A stretch of DNA of 64,000 nt from Kordia zhangzhouensis (GTDB lineage: Bacteria; Bacteroidota; Bacteroidia; Flavobacteriales; Flavobacteriaceae), in NCBI RefSeq assembly GCF_001005305.1, contig NZ_LBMH01000001.1, positions 1-64,000 of the forward strand, read 5' to 3'. This document shows, piece by piece, positions 49,490-60,008 of the stretch; position 1 is the stretch's first letter; every line of letters starts with the position of its first letter. The translations under genes and the position numbers were made by a program. The notes below the pieces were generated by a model. It was not told the DNA's origin and did no database searches. It saw nothing but the letters and a program-made list of their open reading frames with translations.

Positions 49490-49843
49490 ATGAGTTCAAC
49501 TTATTACGTATTCATAATCTTAATCCTTATTGTAGCATTCTTGTTAATGTTGGTTATAATGGTGCAGAATCCTAAAGGTGGTGGATTATCTTCTTCTTTT
49601 GGCGGTGGTGGAAACCAGCAAATTGGTGGCGTGCAAAAAACGACAGACTTCTTAGATAAAAGTACTTGGGCGTTAGCAACAATTTTAATTGCATTAATCC
49701 TAATTACAAACTTTACAAACCTAAGTGCTGTAGGAGAGCGTTCAAAAGTAGCTGATGATACAGTTCCAACTACAGAACAAACTACACCACCAGCAGATAC
49801 GAATACAAATTCAACTGACGGAAACAATACAGATGGAAAGTAA
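49490..49843 (+). CDS. secG: preprotein translocase subunit SecG
   Basis: A 117-residue protein with two membrane helices (about 4-22, YVFIILILIVAFLLMLVIM, and 57-73, WALATILIALILITNF) joined by the hallmark QNPKGGGLSSSFGGGG loop. A Thr/Pro/Asn-rich C-terminal tail is longer than in E. coli SecG but usual in Bacteroidota. It stimulates the SecYEG channel. It lies 5 bp after the preceding gene and is followed by a terminator. Confidence 0.94.
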   Translation: MSSTYYVFIILILIVAFLLMLVIMVQNPKGGGLSSSFGGGGNQQIGGVQKTTDFLDKSTWALATILIALILITNFTNLSAVGERSKVADDTVPTTEQTTPPADTNTNSTDGNNTDGK

Positions 49844-49865
49844 ATTCCTCTGTTAATAGCATACA

Positions 49866-49898
49866 AAAAATGCCAGCTTGTCATAAGCTGGCATTTTT
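49866..49898 (+). terminator. rho-independent terminator after secG
   Basis: A 14-bp perfect stem (AAAAATGCCAGCTT with AAGCTGGCATTTTT) and a 5-nt loop. It separates the miaB-secG run from groESL. Confidence 0.9.
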
Positions 49899-49925
49899 TA
49901 TTTCAATTTGTCAGTATTCACACAA

Positions 49926-49941
49926 TGGCACAATTTCTGCC
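49926..49941 (+). promoter_or_regulatory. sigma-54-like promoter upstream of groES
   Basis: TGGCAC-n5-CTGCC has the -24 GG and -12 GC dinucleotides exactly 10 nt apart, as sigma-54 promoters require, with only the T of TTGC changed to C. It lies about 54 bp before the groES start codon, between the secG terminator and groES. A sigma-54 activator gene is 2 kb upstream. Confidence 0.5.
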
Positions 49942-49994
49942 AAATATGCAAACGTAAATAATCAAACAATCATTAAAATTAAATATTTAACAAA

Positions 49995-50273
49995 ATGAGC
50001 AAAGTTAACATCAAACCACTAGCGGATAGAGTTTTGATTGCCCCATTACCAGCAGAAACAAAAACTGCTTCTGGATTGTACATTCCAGACTCGGCGCAAG
50101 AAAAGCAACAAAAAGGAACTGTTGTTGCGGTTGGATCTGGTAAAAAAGATGAGCCTTTAACAGTAAAAGTGGGTGACACAGTTTTATACGGAAAATTTTC
50201 TGGGACTGAGATCAAATTTGAAGGTGCTGATTACATCATCATGAGAGAAGATGACATTTTAGCAATTATTTAA
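49995..50273 (+). CDS. groS: co-chaperonin GroES
   Basis: A 92-residue Gro[23 protein letters not shown] (mobile loop region), [20 protein letters not shown] and the C-terminal [13 protein letters not shown]. It caps the GroEL cavity. It is followed after 23 bp by groEL in a standard groESL operon. Confidence 0.98.
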   Translation: MSKVNIKPLADRVLIAPLPAETKTASGLYIPDSAQEKQQKGTVVAVGSGKKDEPLTVKVGDTVLYGKFSGTEIKFEGADYIIMREDDILAII

Positions 50274-50278
50274 TTTAA

Positions 50279-51931
<1,653 letters not shown>

Positions 51932-51956
51932 AAAATCTTCAAAAAATTCAACATAC

Positions 51957-51990
51957 AAAACCTCTCAATTCAATAGATTTGAGAGGTTTT
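51957..51990 (+). terminator. rho-independent terminator after groEL
   Basis: A 12-bp stem AAAACCTCTCAA/TTGAGAGGTTTT with a 10-nt loop and a T run. Confidence 0.9.
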
Positions 51991-52104
51991 TTCATTTTCT
52001 ATTGGTAAGATAATAAATCTATGATTTAAAAAATTATCTGAAAAATCTTATAATTTGGTACTTTTTTTGTGGTTTTGTTAACTCAACATTAACAACCCAT
52101 TATT

Positions 52105-54453
52105 ATGAAAGAAAAGAAATTAATTCTATGCATAGTTATACTGCAACTGATGTTTGGTATAATGCATGCGCAAAAACCACAAACTATTGAAGATGAATAC
52201 GCAGCGTATTTTACCTTACCACGAGAAGCACTGTATGTACATCTTAACAAAACTACCTTTTTAAAGGGAGAAGAAATTTGGTTTAAAGGATATACCTACG
52301 ACCAAAAAAATCAACTCACATCCAAAGCCACGACCAATATTTACGTAGGCGTGTACGATGCTGCTGGAAATCAACTTAAAAAAGCACTATTTAAAGCTGA
52401 AAATGGTGTCATGCAAGGAAATTTCCAAGTAGATTCTACTTTTTCTAGCGGAACGTATTACATCAAAGCGTCCACGAATTGGATGAAAAATTTTAAAGAA
52501 AATGATGCGTTCGTTCAAAAAATCGAAATTGTTTCCGATCAAGAAACAGTCGAAAAAAACGAAACAAGAGTCGAAAAAAACTATGATTTTCAATTCTTGC
52601 CAGAAGGAGGACATATTGTAGTTAATACACTTAGCAATGTTGGCTTTAAAGTAATTGACGAAAATGGAAAAGGCGTGTCAGTTTCTGGAATTGTATACAA
52701 TGACAATCAAAAACAGGTAGCTTCTTTTGAAAGCAACACATTGGGTATGGGTAAATTTTTATTTCAACCGAAAGAAGGTCAAAAGTATACTGCCGAAATT
52801 AAATTGGAAGACGGAACAGTTCTCACGGAAGTGTTGCCTGAAGCAAAAGACCGAGGAATTTCGATGGTACTCCACAATCCGTTTGAAGACAAAGTAATCA
52901 TTAATTTCAGTACGAATCAGCAAACCTTGTCGTATCCACAACACACAAACTACAAAATCTTAATTCATCAAAATGGAAACTTAAAAACAATCGATTTGCA
53001 ACTTGACGCTACCGAAAAAGCATTGAGCATTTTGAAAAAAGACCTATTCAAAGGAGTAAACACTATAACAGTATTTAACGACAATGGAAATCCTGTGTTG
53101 GAACGTTTATTTTTCAATGATTATTTTGTAAAAAATGTAGAAATCAACGTTTCAAAACTAAATACCTTTAACGATTCTATTGTAGTATCGCTCAACGAAT
53201 TAAAATTGAACGAAAACGCTAATCTCAGTGTTTCTGTGTTGCCAGAAATGACCAAAAGCTACCAGCCCCAGCACAATATTCTTTCTAATTTTTACCTCAA
53301 ACCACATGTAAAAGGTTTTATTGAAAATCCGCAATACTACTTTCAAGACATGGATCGAAAGAAAAAATACGAGCTCGATATTTTATTGTTAACACAAGGT
53401 TGGAGTCGATACGAATGGAACGATATTTTCGGTAAAAAACCCAATGCACTCAATCGTTTTGAAAACGGAATTACTATCAAAGGACGCGTAAACAGACCTA
53501 CAAAAGAGGTGGATCGTATTTTTATGTATGCAACCAAACATCATTCGGCTCGCTTTATTGAATTGGACAAAGACAAAAATTTTACCATTACAAATCTATT
53601 TTTGGAAGAAGGTGAAGAAATTCGCTTTTCGTACGTAGACAAAAGAGGTATTTTTAAAAAGCCAGGCATGTACCTGAATTTTAGAGTAAGTAACAAAAGT
53701 GATCGCATTTCTCAAACATTATTGAACACAGCACAAACAAACTCAGAAACTTCTGCCAACTTTACCATTCCTGAGAATTTTATATACAAAGATTCTCAAT
53801 TGTTAGATACCGTAGTATTGGTAAAAAACACCAAAGAAGTGTACAAAGATCCTATTTTGGTAAACGCAAAAGTGTACGATTTTGGGGAGCAAGAATACAG
53901 TCGTTTTGTAAATGTAACCGATTTTATTCAATACAACGGATATGAAGTTGCAGAAAATTTAGGCCGTGTTGATATCCGCACAAGAAGGCGTCCAGTCGCT
54001 GTGCCAACAATCTATTTTGACGGTGTTCGCATTAGAGATTTTAGCGTTTTATACAATTTATCTTCGTTCAATGTAGAGCGTGTTGTAATTGATAAAACAG
54101 GTGTCGGCGAAGGTGTAAATGCAGGTTTTGGTGGTGTAATTAAGATTTACACTCGCAAAACACCTCTATTTAAAAATGGAGAAAACACTAATGAAATGTA
54201 TGTAGCTTCAGAAGCTCCCTATCCTTTTAAAAGTAAAAAAACATACTATTCACCAAATTACACGTCCTACTTAAATCCGATGTTTGAGCGTTATGGCGCA
54301 ATTTCTTGGATTCCAGAGTTGAAGTTGGATAAAAATACTGCGGCAAACTTTAAAATATTTGACACCAAAACACGAAATATAACACTGTATATTGAAGGAA
54401 TTTCAGAAAATGGAGATTTGATTTCTGCTCAAAAAACCATTCAAGTACGCTAA
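52105..54453 (+). CDS. MG2-domain protein with TonB-plug-like region
   Basis: A 782-residue exported protein (signal peptide LILCIVILQLMFGIMHA, cleaved before QKPQ). The N-terminal part has a macroglobulin MG2-like domain (ALYVHLNKTTFLKGEEIWFK, SGTYYIKASTNWM), a central set of beta domains, and near residues 615-700 a segment resembling a TonB receptor plug (VPTIYFDGVRIRDFSVLYNL, GEGVNAGFGGVIKIYTRK). This is a common Bacteroidota outer-membrane-associated architecture without a 22-strand barrel. The function is unknown; surface binding or periplasmic adhesion is possible. It is monocistronic. Confidence 0.78.
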   Translation: MKEKKLILCIVILQLMFGIMHAQKPQTIEDEYAAYFTLPREALYVHLNKTTFLKGEEIWFKGYTYDQKNQLTSKATTNIYVGVYDAAGNQLKKALFKAENGVMQGNFQVDSTFSSGTYYIKASTNWMKNFKENDAFVQKIEIVSDQETVEKNETRVEKNYDFQFLPEGGHIVVNTLSNVGFKVIDENGKGVSVSGIVYNDNQKQVASFESNTLGMGKFLFQPKEGQKYTAEIKLEDGTVLTEVLPEAKDRGISMVLHNPFEDKVIINFSTNQQTLSYPQHTNYKILIHQNGNLKTIDLQLDATEKALSILKKDLFKGVNTITVFNDNGNPVLERLFFNDYFVKNVEINVSKLNTFNDSIVVSLNELKLNENANLSVSVLPEMTKSYQPQHNILSNFYLKPHVKGFIENPQYYFQDMDRKKKYELDILLLTQGWSRYEWNDIFGKKPNALNRFENGITIKGRVNRPTKEVDRIFMYATKHHSARFIELDKDKNFTITNLFLEEGEEIRFSYVDKRGIFKKPGMYLNFRVSNKSDRISQTLLNTAQTNSETSANFTIPENFIYKDSQLLDTVVLVKNTKEVYKDPILVNAKVYDFGEQEYSRFVNVTDFIQYNGYEVAENLGRVDIRTRRRPVAVPTIYFDGVRIRDFSVLYNLSSFNVERVVIDKTGVGEGVNAGFGGVIKIYTRKTPLFKNGENTNEMYVASEAPYPFKSKKTYYSPNYTSYLNPMFERYGAISWIPELKLDKNTAANFKIFDTKTRNITLYIEGISENGDLISAQKTIQVR

Positions 54454-54474
54454 TCTTCATATTTTACACATACT

Positions 54475-54537
54475 ATAAGTTCGATATAAAAAAAACTTCA
54501 ACTGTTTTCGTTAGAAGAACACTTATATCGAACTTAT
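54475..54537. repeat. 15-bp perfect inverted repeat
   Basis: ATAAGTTCGATATAA (54475-54489) and TTATATCGAACTTAT (54523-54537) enclose 33 nt with weaker internal pairing (CTTCAAC...GTTAGAAG). A T run follows later at 54551. It lies between the ends of two convergent genes, so it may be a bidirectional terminator or a small inserted element. Confidence 0.55.
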
Positions 54538-54645
54538 GTTAGTAAGTAAGTTTTTTTTTAGAACTTCTTTACACTAAAAAAAGCTTCTATCTACAGTATA
54601 AATTTAGCTTATGAGCTATTTGCATCTCTTAAAAAAGAACAGAAA

Positions 54646-55086
54646 CTAAACTTCTTCGTTCTTTATTTTTCGTTGATAGTAAAAAGCTGGCAGTAAAATC
54701 ATTACAAATAAAGGCTGGATTAAAAAGCGACGAATATAAAATGTAAGTAGATAATCTTCTTCTAAATTGTGCTGAATAAAGTAGAAATACAAAGAAATTA
54801 AAACTACGAATGCCACTATATACAAGCCAATAGAAAACAGCAACACATGTTTGTTTTCAAAAGCCACATAAATAATCCCTAAAGAAATCAACATATTTAA
54901 ACCGTAACGAAATATATGATGTACAAATAACTTCCATGAATCATATGCAGGAGGTTGTGCTTGTAAATAATCATTTTTAAAAAAATCTAAGAAAGGATCG
55001 TAAAATAGTTGTTGTTCAAAAGCACGGATTAATATCAACAAACCGACTAAAAAACCTATTACAATATATTTCCAAACCTTTGTCAT
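54646..55086 (-). CDS. exosortase F system-associated protein
   Basis: A 146-residue membrane protein with four helices (about 8-24, 49-64, 71-99 and 123-138) and the conserved start VWKYIVIGFLVGLLILIRAF, EQQLFYDPFLDFFKND. It fits the TIGR04127-type partner of exosortase XrtF, encoded directly upstream with no gap (XrtF stop and this start are adjacent). It probably assists XrtF in the inner membrane; its biochemical role is not known. Confidence 0.85.
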   Translation of the reverse strand: MTKVWKYIVIGFLVGLLILIRAFEQQLFYDPFLDFFKNDYLQAQPPAYDSWKLFVHHIFRYGLNMLISLGIIYVAFENKHVLLFSIGLYIVAFVVLISLYFYFIQHNLEEDYLLTFYIRRFLIQPLFVMILLPAFYYQRKIKNEEV

Positions 55087-55632
55087 CTATTTTTTTGAAA
55101 ATTTTTGAACCCATAACATCCATAATAAAAAAACCATTCCATAAATAATGGTTGGAAACACAATATGATGCAACACATATTCTTGTTCAGGAAAACGATA
55201 CAAACCAATTCCTAAAACAACTAAGCGAAATAAATTTGCCAAATACACCAACACACTTCCTATAAGTACAAACAAAATGGTATTCTTTAAATTTCCCGTA
55301 AACGCAATTACAAAAGTTACAAATAGAATTAACACACTGATAGAATTACATCCTTCCACAATACGACCAACGTACTTGTCATGAATTAGTAATTTCATGG
55401 TAGGTTCAGAATCGTGAATTTCTACTTTCGAATCGTATCCAAACGCATCAATAATAGTTTCCGTTTGGTGTGCTACGACTTGCGTAATTCCGTCAGGCTG
55501 TCCGTCAAAATTACTCAAATACAAACTATACACATACGTGAGAATACTGTACGTAGCAAAGAATTTTATAATAAATCCTAGAGCCGATTTGTAACGTTTG
55601 ATACTTTCTAACAAGATTCTAAAATCATTCAA
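55087..55632 (-). CDS. xrtF: exosortase family protein XrtF
   Basis: A 181-residue polytopic inner-membrane protein. The exosortase catalytic triad is visible: Cys95 in VEGCNSISV, Arg136 in ANLFRLVVLG and His155/His156 in VLHHIVFPTIIYG. Exosortases cleave and transfer proteins bearing a C-terminal sorting domain at the membrane. No candidate substrate with a clear sorting tail is encoded in this window. It forms a two-gene operon with the XrtF-associated protein. Confidence 0.92.
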   Translation of the reverse strand: MNDFRILLESIKRYKSALGFIIKFFATYSILTYVYSLYLSNFDGQPDGITQVVAHQTETIIDAFGYDSKVEIHDSEPTMKLLIHDKYVGRIVEGCNSISVLILFVTFVIAFTGNLKNTILFVLIGSVLVYLANLFRLVVLGIGLYRFPEQEYVLHHIVFPTIIYGMVFLLWMLWVQKFSKK

Positions 55633-55753
55633 TGAATTACAAACTTACAGCAAAACCCTTTCAAAATGTCACAATTCACATAAATTTTGTCGGATTCTTT
55701 TTGGGGAAGATTTTATTCGTCTTATGATGAAAGATTTTTAGATGAATTTCGAC

Positions 55754-55761
55754 TATTTTTG
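55754..55761 (+). promoter_or_regulatory. -7 box for GAF protein gene
   Basis: TATTTTTG, 21 bp upstream of the start codon at 55783, fits TAnnTTTG. Confidence 0.45.
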
Positions 55762-55782
55762 CCGAATCAAAATTTATAAAAC

Positions 55783-56241
55783 ATGAGTTTAGCTATATAT
55801 AAATCTGAAATTGAATCGATCCTAACCACCGAAAATCTCTCTGTAGACGATCGATTAACCAAAATATGTCAAGTATTACAAGAAAATATTGATTACTATG
55901 ATTGGGTTGGTTTTTACTTTAAGAACGGTGACAAACCTGAATTAAAACTACGTGCATTTGCGGGCGAACCTACCGATCATACAATCATTCCGTTTGGCAA
56001 AGGAATTTGTGGACAAGTAGCCGTTTCTAATGAAAACTTTGTCGTACCAGATGTCAAAGCGCAAGACAATTACATTGCGTGTAGCATTCATGTCAAAGCA
56101 GAAATTGTGATTCCTTTATTTGTAAATGGCGAAAACATCGGGCAAATTGATATCGATTCGCACACGCCAGATCCGTTTACCAAAGAAGACGAAGAATTTT
56201 TAGAATTTGTAAACGAAAAAGTAGCAGAGATTCTTTCTTAG
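55783..56241 (+). CDS. GAF domain protein, fRMsr-like
   Basis: A 152-residue single GAF domain resembling free methionine-(R)-sulfoxide reductase: YDWVGFYF (40-47), IPFGKGICGQVA (69-80), VVPDVKAQDNYIACSIHVKAEIV and the C-terminal IGQIDIDSHTPDPFT. Cys76 and Cys100 match the pair 24 residues apart in E. coli fRMsr (Cys94/Cys118). The third Cys (E. coli Cys84) is replaced by His66. Two Cys may suffice for catalysis, but this is unproven here. It repairs oxidised free methionine if active. Monocistronic, with a terminator at 56371. Confidence 0.8.
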   Translation: MSLAIYKSEIESILTTENLSVDDRLTKICQVLQENIDYYDWVGFYFKNGDKPELKLRAFAGEPTDHTIIPFGKGICGQVAVSNENFVVPDVKAQDNYIACSIHVKAEIVIPLFVNGENIGQIDIDSHTPDPFTKEDEEFLEFVNEKVAEILS

Positions 56242-56370
56242 AGAGTCGTGAGCTATTAGTAGTGAGTATTGGGAATCTTTTCCTAAGAGACTTTTAATTA
56301 CTTAAAAACGTCATGCTGAGCTTTTATGCTGCACTTGATTCAGTACGACCCAGTACCACACATATAAAAA

Positions 56371-56404
56371 CTGACAAACATTTTCTATTAATAATGTTTG
56401 TCAG
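56371..56404 (+). terminator. rho-independent terminator
   Basis: A 12-bp perfect stem CTGACAAACATT/AATGTTTGTCAG followed by CTTTTTTT. It ends the GAF gene transcript 130 bp after its stop. Between them, around 56309-56350, lies a degenerate GTCATGCTGAG-type segment of unclear origin. Confidence 0.85.
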
Positions 56405-56494
56405 CTTTTTTTAAGAGAACTCCTCATTCCGTTACCAACATAAAATTCTCCACTAATTATTTCCATAAGAGCGTGTTTTTTTAGTGTTAATTAG

Positions 56495-56502
56495 TACTTT
56501 TG
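56495..56502 (+). promoter_or_regulatory. -7 box of purH
   Basis: TACTTTTG, 36 bp upstream of the ATG at 56539. Its position rules out the in-frame TTG at 56500 as a start, since that would lie inside the promoter. Confidence 0.6.
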
Positions 56503-56538
56503 CAGCTTCACACAACACAATTAAACAACTCAACTATA

Positions 56539-58071
56539 ATGAATTCCCAAAAACAAGCAAAATCAGCTTTAATTTCGGTTTTTAACAAAGACGGATTACA
56601 ACCCATTGTAGAAAAACTGTATGCATTAGGTGTTACCATTTACTCAACCGGAGGAACAGAAAAATTCATCAAAGACCTTGGTATTCCTGTTGTTCCTGTA
56701 GAAGATATCACTTCTTATCCTTCTATTTTAGGTGGACGCGTAAAAACCTTGCATCCAAAAGTATTTGGTGGAATTTTAAATCGCCAAAGTAATGAAAGTG
56801 ATGTTGCCGAATTGGCACAATATGAAATTCCGCAAATCGATATTGTTATTGTAGATTTATATCCGTTTGAAAAAACGGTAGCTTCTGGAGCAAGTGAACA
56901 AGATATTATTGAAAAGATTGATATTGGAGGAATCTCTTTAATCAGAGCTGCTGCTAAGAACTTTGCAGATGTAGTATGCGTATCTTCGGTAAACGATTAT
57001 GAACACTTTTTGCATTTATTAGAAACACAAAATGGTGCATTTACGTTAGCTGATAGAAAACAATATGCAGCCAAAGCGTTCAACGTATCTTCACACTACG
57101 ACACAGCAATCTTCAACTATTTCAATCAAAATCATGAAATTGCAGCATTAAAAGTGAGCGAAACAAACGGAAAAGTATTGCGTTACGGGGAAAATCCTCA
57201 TCAAAAAGGGTTTTTCTTTGGGAACTTTGACGATATGTTCGACAAGGTACACGGGAAAGAATTGAGCTATAATAACTTACTAGATGTAGATGCGGCAGTC
57301 AATTTAATGAACGAGTTCACTAATGATGATCCAACATTTGCCATTTTAAAACATAACAACGCTTGTGGTTTTGCTACACGCGCTACCATTCACCAAGCAT
57401 ATGTAGATGCGCTAGCAGGTGACCCTGTATCTGCTTTTGGAGGCATCTTAATTGCCAACACGAAAATTGACAAAGCGACCGCAGAAGAAATTCACAAGCT
57501 TTTCTGTGAGGTAGTCATTGCACCTTCGTATGACAATGATGCACTAGACATTCTCAAAGGAAAAAAGAACCGAATCATCTTGATTCAAAAAGAAGTTTCC
57601 TTGCCAGAAACGCAAGTTCGCACATGTTTGAACGGTGTATTAGTACAAGACAAAGATGCAAAAACAGACAGTCTTGAAGATTTAACATATCCTACAAACA
57701 ATAAACCTACAAATGCGCAGTTAGAGGATTTACTATTTGCTTCTAAAATATGCAAGCATACCAAATCGAATACAATCGTTCTTGTAAAAAACAAACAGTT
57801 GTGTGCAAGTGGTACAGGGCAAACGAGTAGAGTTGATGCGCTGCGACAATCCATTGAAAAAGCAAACAGTTTTGAGTTTGATCTTGATGGAGCTGTGATG
57901 GCTAGTGATGCTTTTTTTCCGTTTCCAGATTGTGTAGAAATTGCAGACAATGCTGGAATCAAGGCTGTCATCCAACCAGGAGGATCTATAAAAGATCAAT
58001 TAAGTATTGACTATTGCAATGCAAAAAATATGGCAATGGTATTTACAGGCACAAGACATTTTAAACATTAA
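56539..58071 (+). CDS. purH: bifunctional AICAR transformylase/IMP cyclohydrolase PurH
   Basis: A 510-residue enzyme catalysing the last two steps of de novo IMP synthesis. The N-terminal IMP cyclohydrolase (MGS-like) domain includes ALISVFNKDGLQPIVEKLYA, TIYSTGGTEKFIKDLGIPV and LGGRVKTLHPKVFGGIL. The C-terminal AICAR transformylase domain has RYGENPHQKGFFFGNF, LKHNNACGFATRA, DPVSAFGGIL and the end FPDCVEIADNAGIKAVIQPG. The length is usual. It is followed by mreB with its own promoter. Confidence 0.97.
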   Translation: MNSQKQAKSALISVFNKDGLQPIVEKLYALGVTIYSTGGTEKFIKDLGIPVVPVEDITSYPSILGGRVKTLHPKVFGGILNRQSNESDVAELAQYEIPQIDIVIVDLYPFEKTVASGASEQDIIEKIDIGGISLIRAAAKNFADVVCVSSVNDYEHFLHLLETQNGAFTLADRKQYAAKAFNVSSHYDTAIFNYFNQNHEIAALKVSETNGKVLRYGENPHQKGFFFGNFDDMFDKVHGKELSYNNLLDVDAAVNLMNEFTNDDPTFAILKHNNACGFATRATIHQAYVDALAGDPVSAFGGILIANTKIDKATAEEIHKLFCEVVIAPSYDNDALDILKGKKNRIILIQKEVSLPETQVRTCLNGVLVQDKDAKTDSLEDLTYPTNNKPTNAQLEDLLFASKICKHTKSNTIVLVKNKQLCASGTGQTSRVDALRQSIEKANSFEFDLDGAVMASDAFFPFPDCVEIADNAGIKAVIQPGGSIKDQLSIDYCNAKNMAMVFTGTRHFKH

Positions 58072-58078
58072 TTTTTTA

Positions 58079-58086
58079 TACTTTTG
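58079..58086 (+). promoter_or_regulatory. -7 box of the mreB operon
   Basis: TACTTTTG, 51 bp upstream of the mreB start codon, just after the purH stop. Confidence 0.55.
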
Positions 58087-58137
58087 CAATTCAGTATTAG
58101 CGAATTACAAAACATATATAAATAGCAGACATAACAG

Positions 58138-59166
58138 ATGGGATTTTTTGATTTCTTAACAGAGGAAATAGCGATAGATTTAGGAACTGCAAACACCTTG
58201 ATTATTCATAATGATAAAGTGGTTGTTGATAGTCCATCTATAGTCGCCAGGGATCGCATATCCAACAAGATTATAGCGGTTGGGCAAGAAGCGGCACGCA
58301 TGCAAGGAAAAACCCATGAAAACATCAAAACAATTCGTCCCTTAAAAGATGGCGTAATTGCTGATTTTGATGCATCTGAAAAGATGATTAGTCTGTTTAT
58401 AAAAAATATCCCTGCGCTTAAAAAGAAATTATTTCCGCCTTCACTTCGCATGGTTATCTGTATTCCTTCTGGAATTACCGAAGTAGAAATGCGTGCGGTA
58501 AAAGAATCTGCCGAGCGTGTTAACGGAAAAGAAGTTTATTTGATACACGAGCCAATGGCAGCAGCCATTGGTATCGGTGTCGATATTATGCAACCCAAAG
58601 GAAACATGATTGTTGATATTGGTGGAGGAACCACCGAAATCGCCGTGATTGCTTTAGGTGGAATTGTATGTGATAAATCAGTTAAAGTAGCGGGTGACGT
58701 GTTTACCAACGATATCGTATACTACATGCGTACACAACACAACTTATATGTAGGAGAACGCACTGCTGAAAAAATTAAAATTCAAATTGGAGCCGCAACC
58801 GAAGATTTGGAAGTTCCGCCAGAAGAAATGTCTGTACAAGGGCGTGACTTATTAACTGGAAAGCCGAAACAGGTACAAATTTCATATCGTGAAGTTGCCA
58901 AAGCTTTAGACAAATCAATCTTACGTATTGAGGATGCCGTGATGGAAACCTTATCACAAACACCTCCAGAATTGGCAGCCGATATTTATAATACGGGAAT
59001 TTATCTTGCTGGTGGAGGATCTATGCTCCGCGGATTAGACAAACGCTTGTCTCAAAAAACCGATCTTCCTGTATATATCGCCGAAGATCCTCTAAGAGCC
59101 GTTGTACGAGGTACAGGAATAACCTTGAAAAACTTAAGTAAATTTAAAAGCGTATTGATTAAATAA
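58138..59166 (+). CDS. mreB: rod shape-determining protein MreB
   Basis: A 342-residue bacterial actin. ATP-binding motifs are visible: phosphate 1 IDLGTANTLI, connect VREMRAVKESAE-like segment (EVEMRAVKESAERVNGKEVY), phosphate 2 VDIGGGTTEIAVIALGGI and adenosine NTGIYLAGGGSMLRGLDKRL. The amphipathic N-terminus MGFFDFLTEEI contacts the membrane. It organises the elongasome with the following gene products. First gene of mreB-mreC-mreD-mrdA-rodA. Confidence 0.98.
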   Translation: MGFFDFLTEEIAIDLGTANTLIIHNDKVVVDSPSIVARDRISNKIIAVGQEAARMQGKTHENIKTIRPLKDGVIADFDASEKMISLFIKNIPALKKKLFPPSLRMVICIPSGITEVEMRAVKESAERVNGKEVYLIHEPMAAAIGIGVDIMQPKGNMIVDIGGGTTEIAVIALGGIVCDKSVKVAGDVFTNDIVYYMRTQHNLYVGERTAEKIKIQIGAATEDLEVPPEEMSVQGRDLLTGKPKQVQISYREVAKALDKSILRIEDAVMETLSQTPPELAADIYNTGIYLAGGGSMLRGLDKRLSQKTDLPVYIAEDPLRAVVRGTGITLKNLSKFKSVLIK

Positions 59167-59181
59167 GAATAGGAAGAATAC

Positions 59182-60003
59182 ATGCAACAGATCATTAATT
59201 TTCTAAGAAAGAATAGAAATTTTATTCTCTTCGTGCTGTTGTTGTTGATATCTCTTGCGTTTACGATTCAGTCGCATTCCTACCATCGAAGTAAGTTCAT
59301 CAACTCTGCCAATTGGCTTTCTGGTGGTATTTATGAAAAAACGAATAGTATTTCCTCTTACTTTACATTAGAATCTGAAAATAAACGTTTGGTAGAAGAA
59401 AATCGTCGTTTGAAAATGCTTTTACACAATCGGAAAGATAGCATTGATGCTATTACATTTATTGACAGTACTTCATTCGCAACAAATTATCTATTTAGAA
59501 GTGCTAAGATTATCAAAAATAGTTACGCACGTCGTAATAATGTACTGTTAATTAACATAGGAACTTCAGATAGTATTGCTACCGATATGGGAGTCATCAA
59601 CTCAAGCGGTATTATAGGAGTAGTTGATGAAGTGGGTAGTAGCCACGCAACAGTCATAAGTGTTTTAAACTCTATTTCGAAAATCAATGCGCAATTAAAA
59701 AATACCAATCACTTTGGAACATTAAGTTGGGACGGAAATAATCCAAATATTGTTCAATTAGAGGATATTGAAAAAATTGTACAACTCAAAGAAAATGACA
59801 CAATCATTACTGGTGGAAATTCTACCCTATTTCCTAAAGGCATCATGATTGGCACTATTAAAGATTTTACATTGAATACCTCTAAAAATTTATACGACAT
59901 TAACGTCCAATTGTTTAATGACATGACCAATTTAGAACACGTTTTTGTCATTGAAAATTTACATCGTGAAGAAATAGATAATTTATTAGCCCCGAATAAC
60001 TAA
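59182..60003 (+). CDS. mreC: rod shape-determining protein MreC
   Basis: A 273-residue protein with one N-terminal membrane helix (about 11-26, FILFVLLLLISLAFTI), a coiled coil (about 63-85, LESENKRLVEENRRLKMLL) and a periplasmic beta domain (LLINIGTSDSIATDMGVINS, GIIGVVDEVGSSHATVISVL). MreC scaffolds PBP2-RodA for cell elongation. It lies 15 bp after mreB. Confidence 0.96.
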   Translation: MQQIINFLRKNRNFILFVLLLLISLAFTIQSHSYHRSKFINSANWLSGGIYEKTNSISSYFTLESENKRLVEENRRLKMLLHNRKDSIDAITFIDSTSFATNYLFRSAKIIKNSYARRNNVLLINIGTSDSIATDMGVINSSGIIGVVDEVGSSHATVISVLNSISKINAQLKNTNHFGTLSWDGNNPNIVQLEDIEKIVQLKENDTIITGGNSTLFPKGIMIGTIKDFTLNTSKNLYDINVQLFNDMTNLEHVFVIENLHREEIDNLLAPNN

Positions 60004-60008
60004 ATCAA

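Noticed and set aside
56309-56350. GTCATGCTGAG-type interspersed repeat
   Set aside because: A short segment resembles a repeat often seen between genes in Bacteroidota, but it is degenerate and occurs once here, so I do not annotate it.
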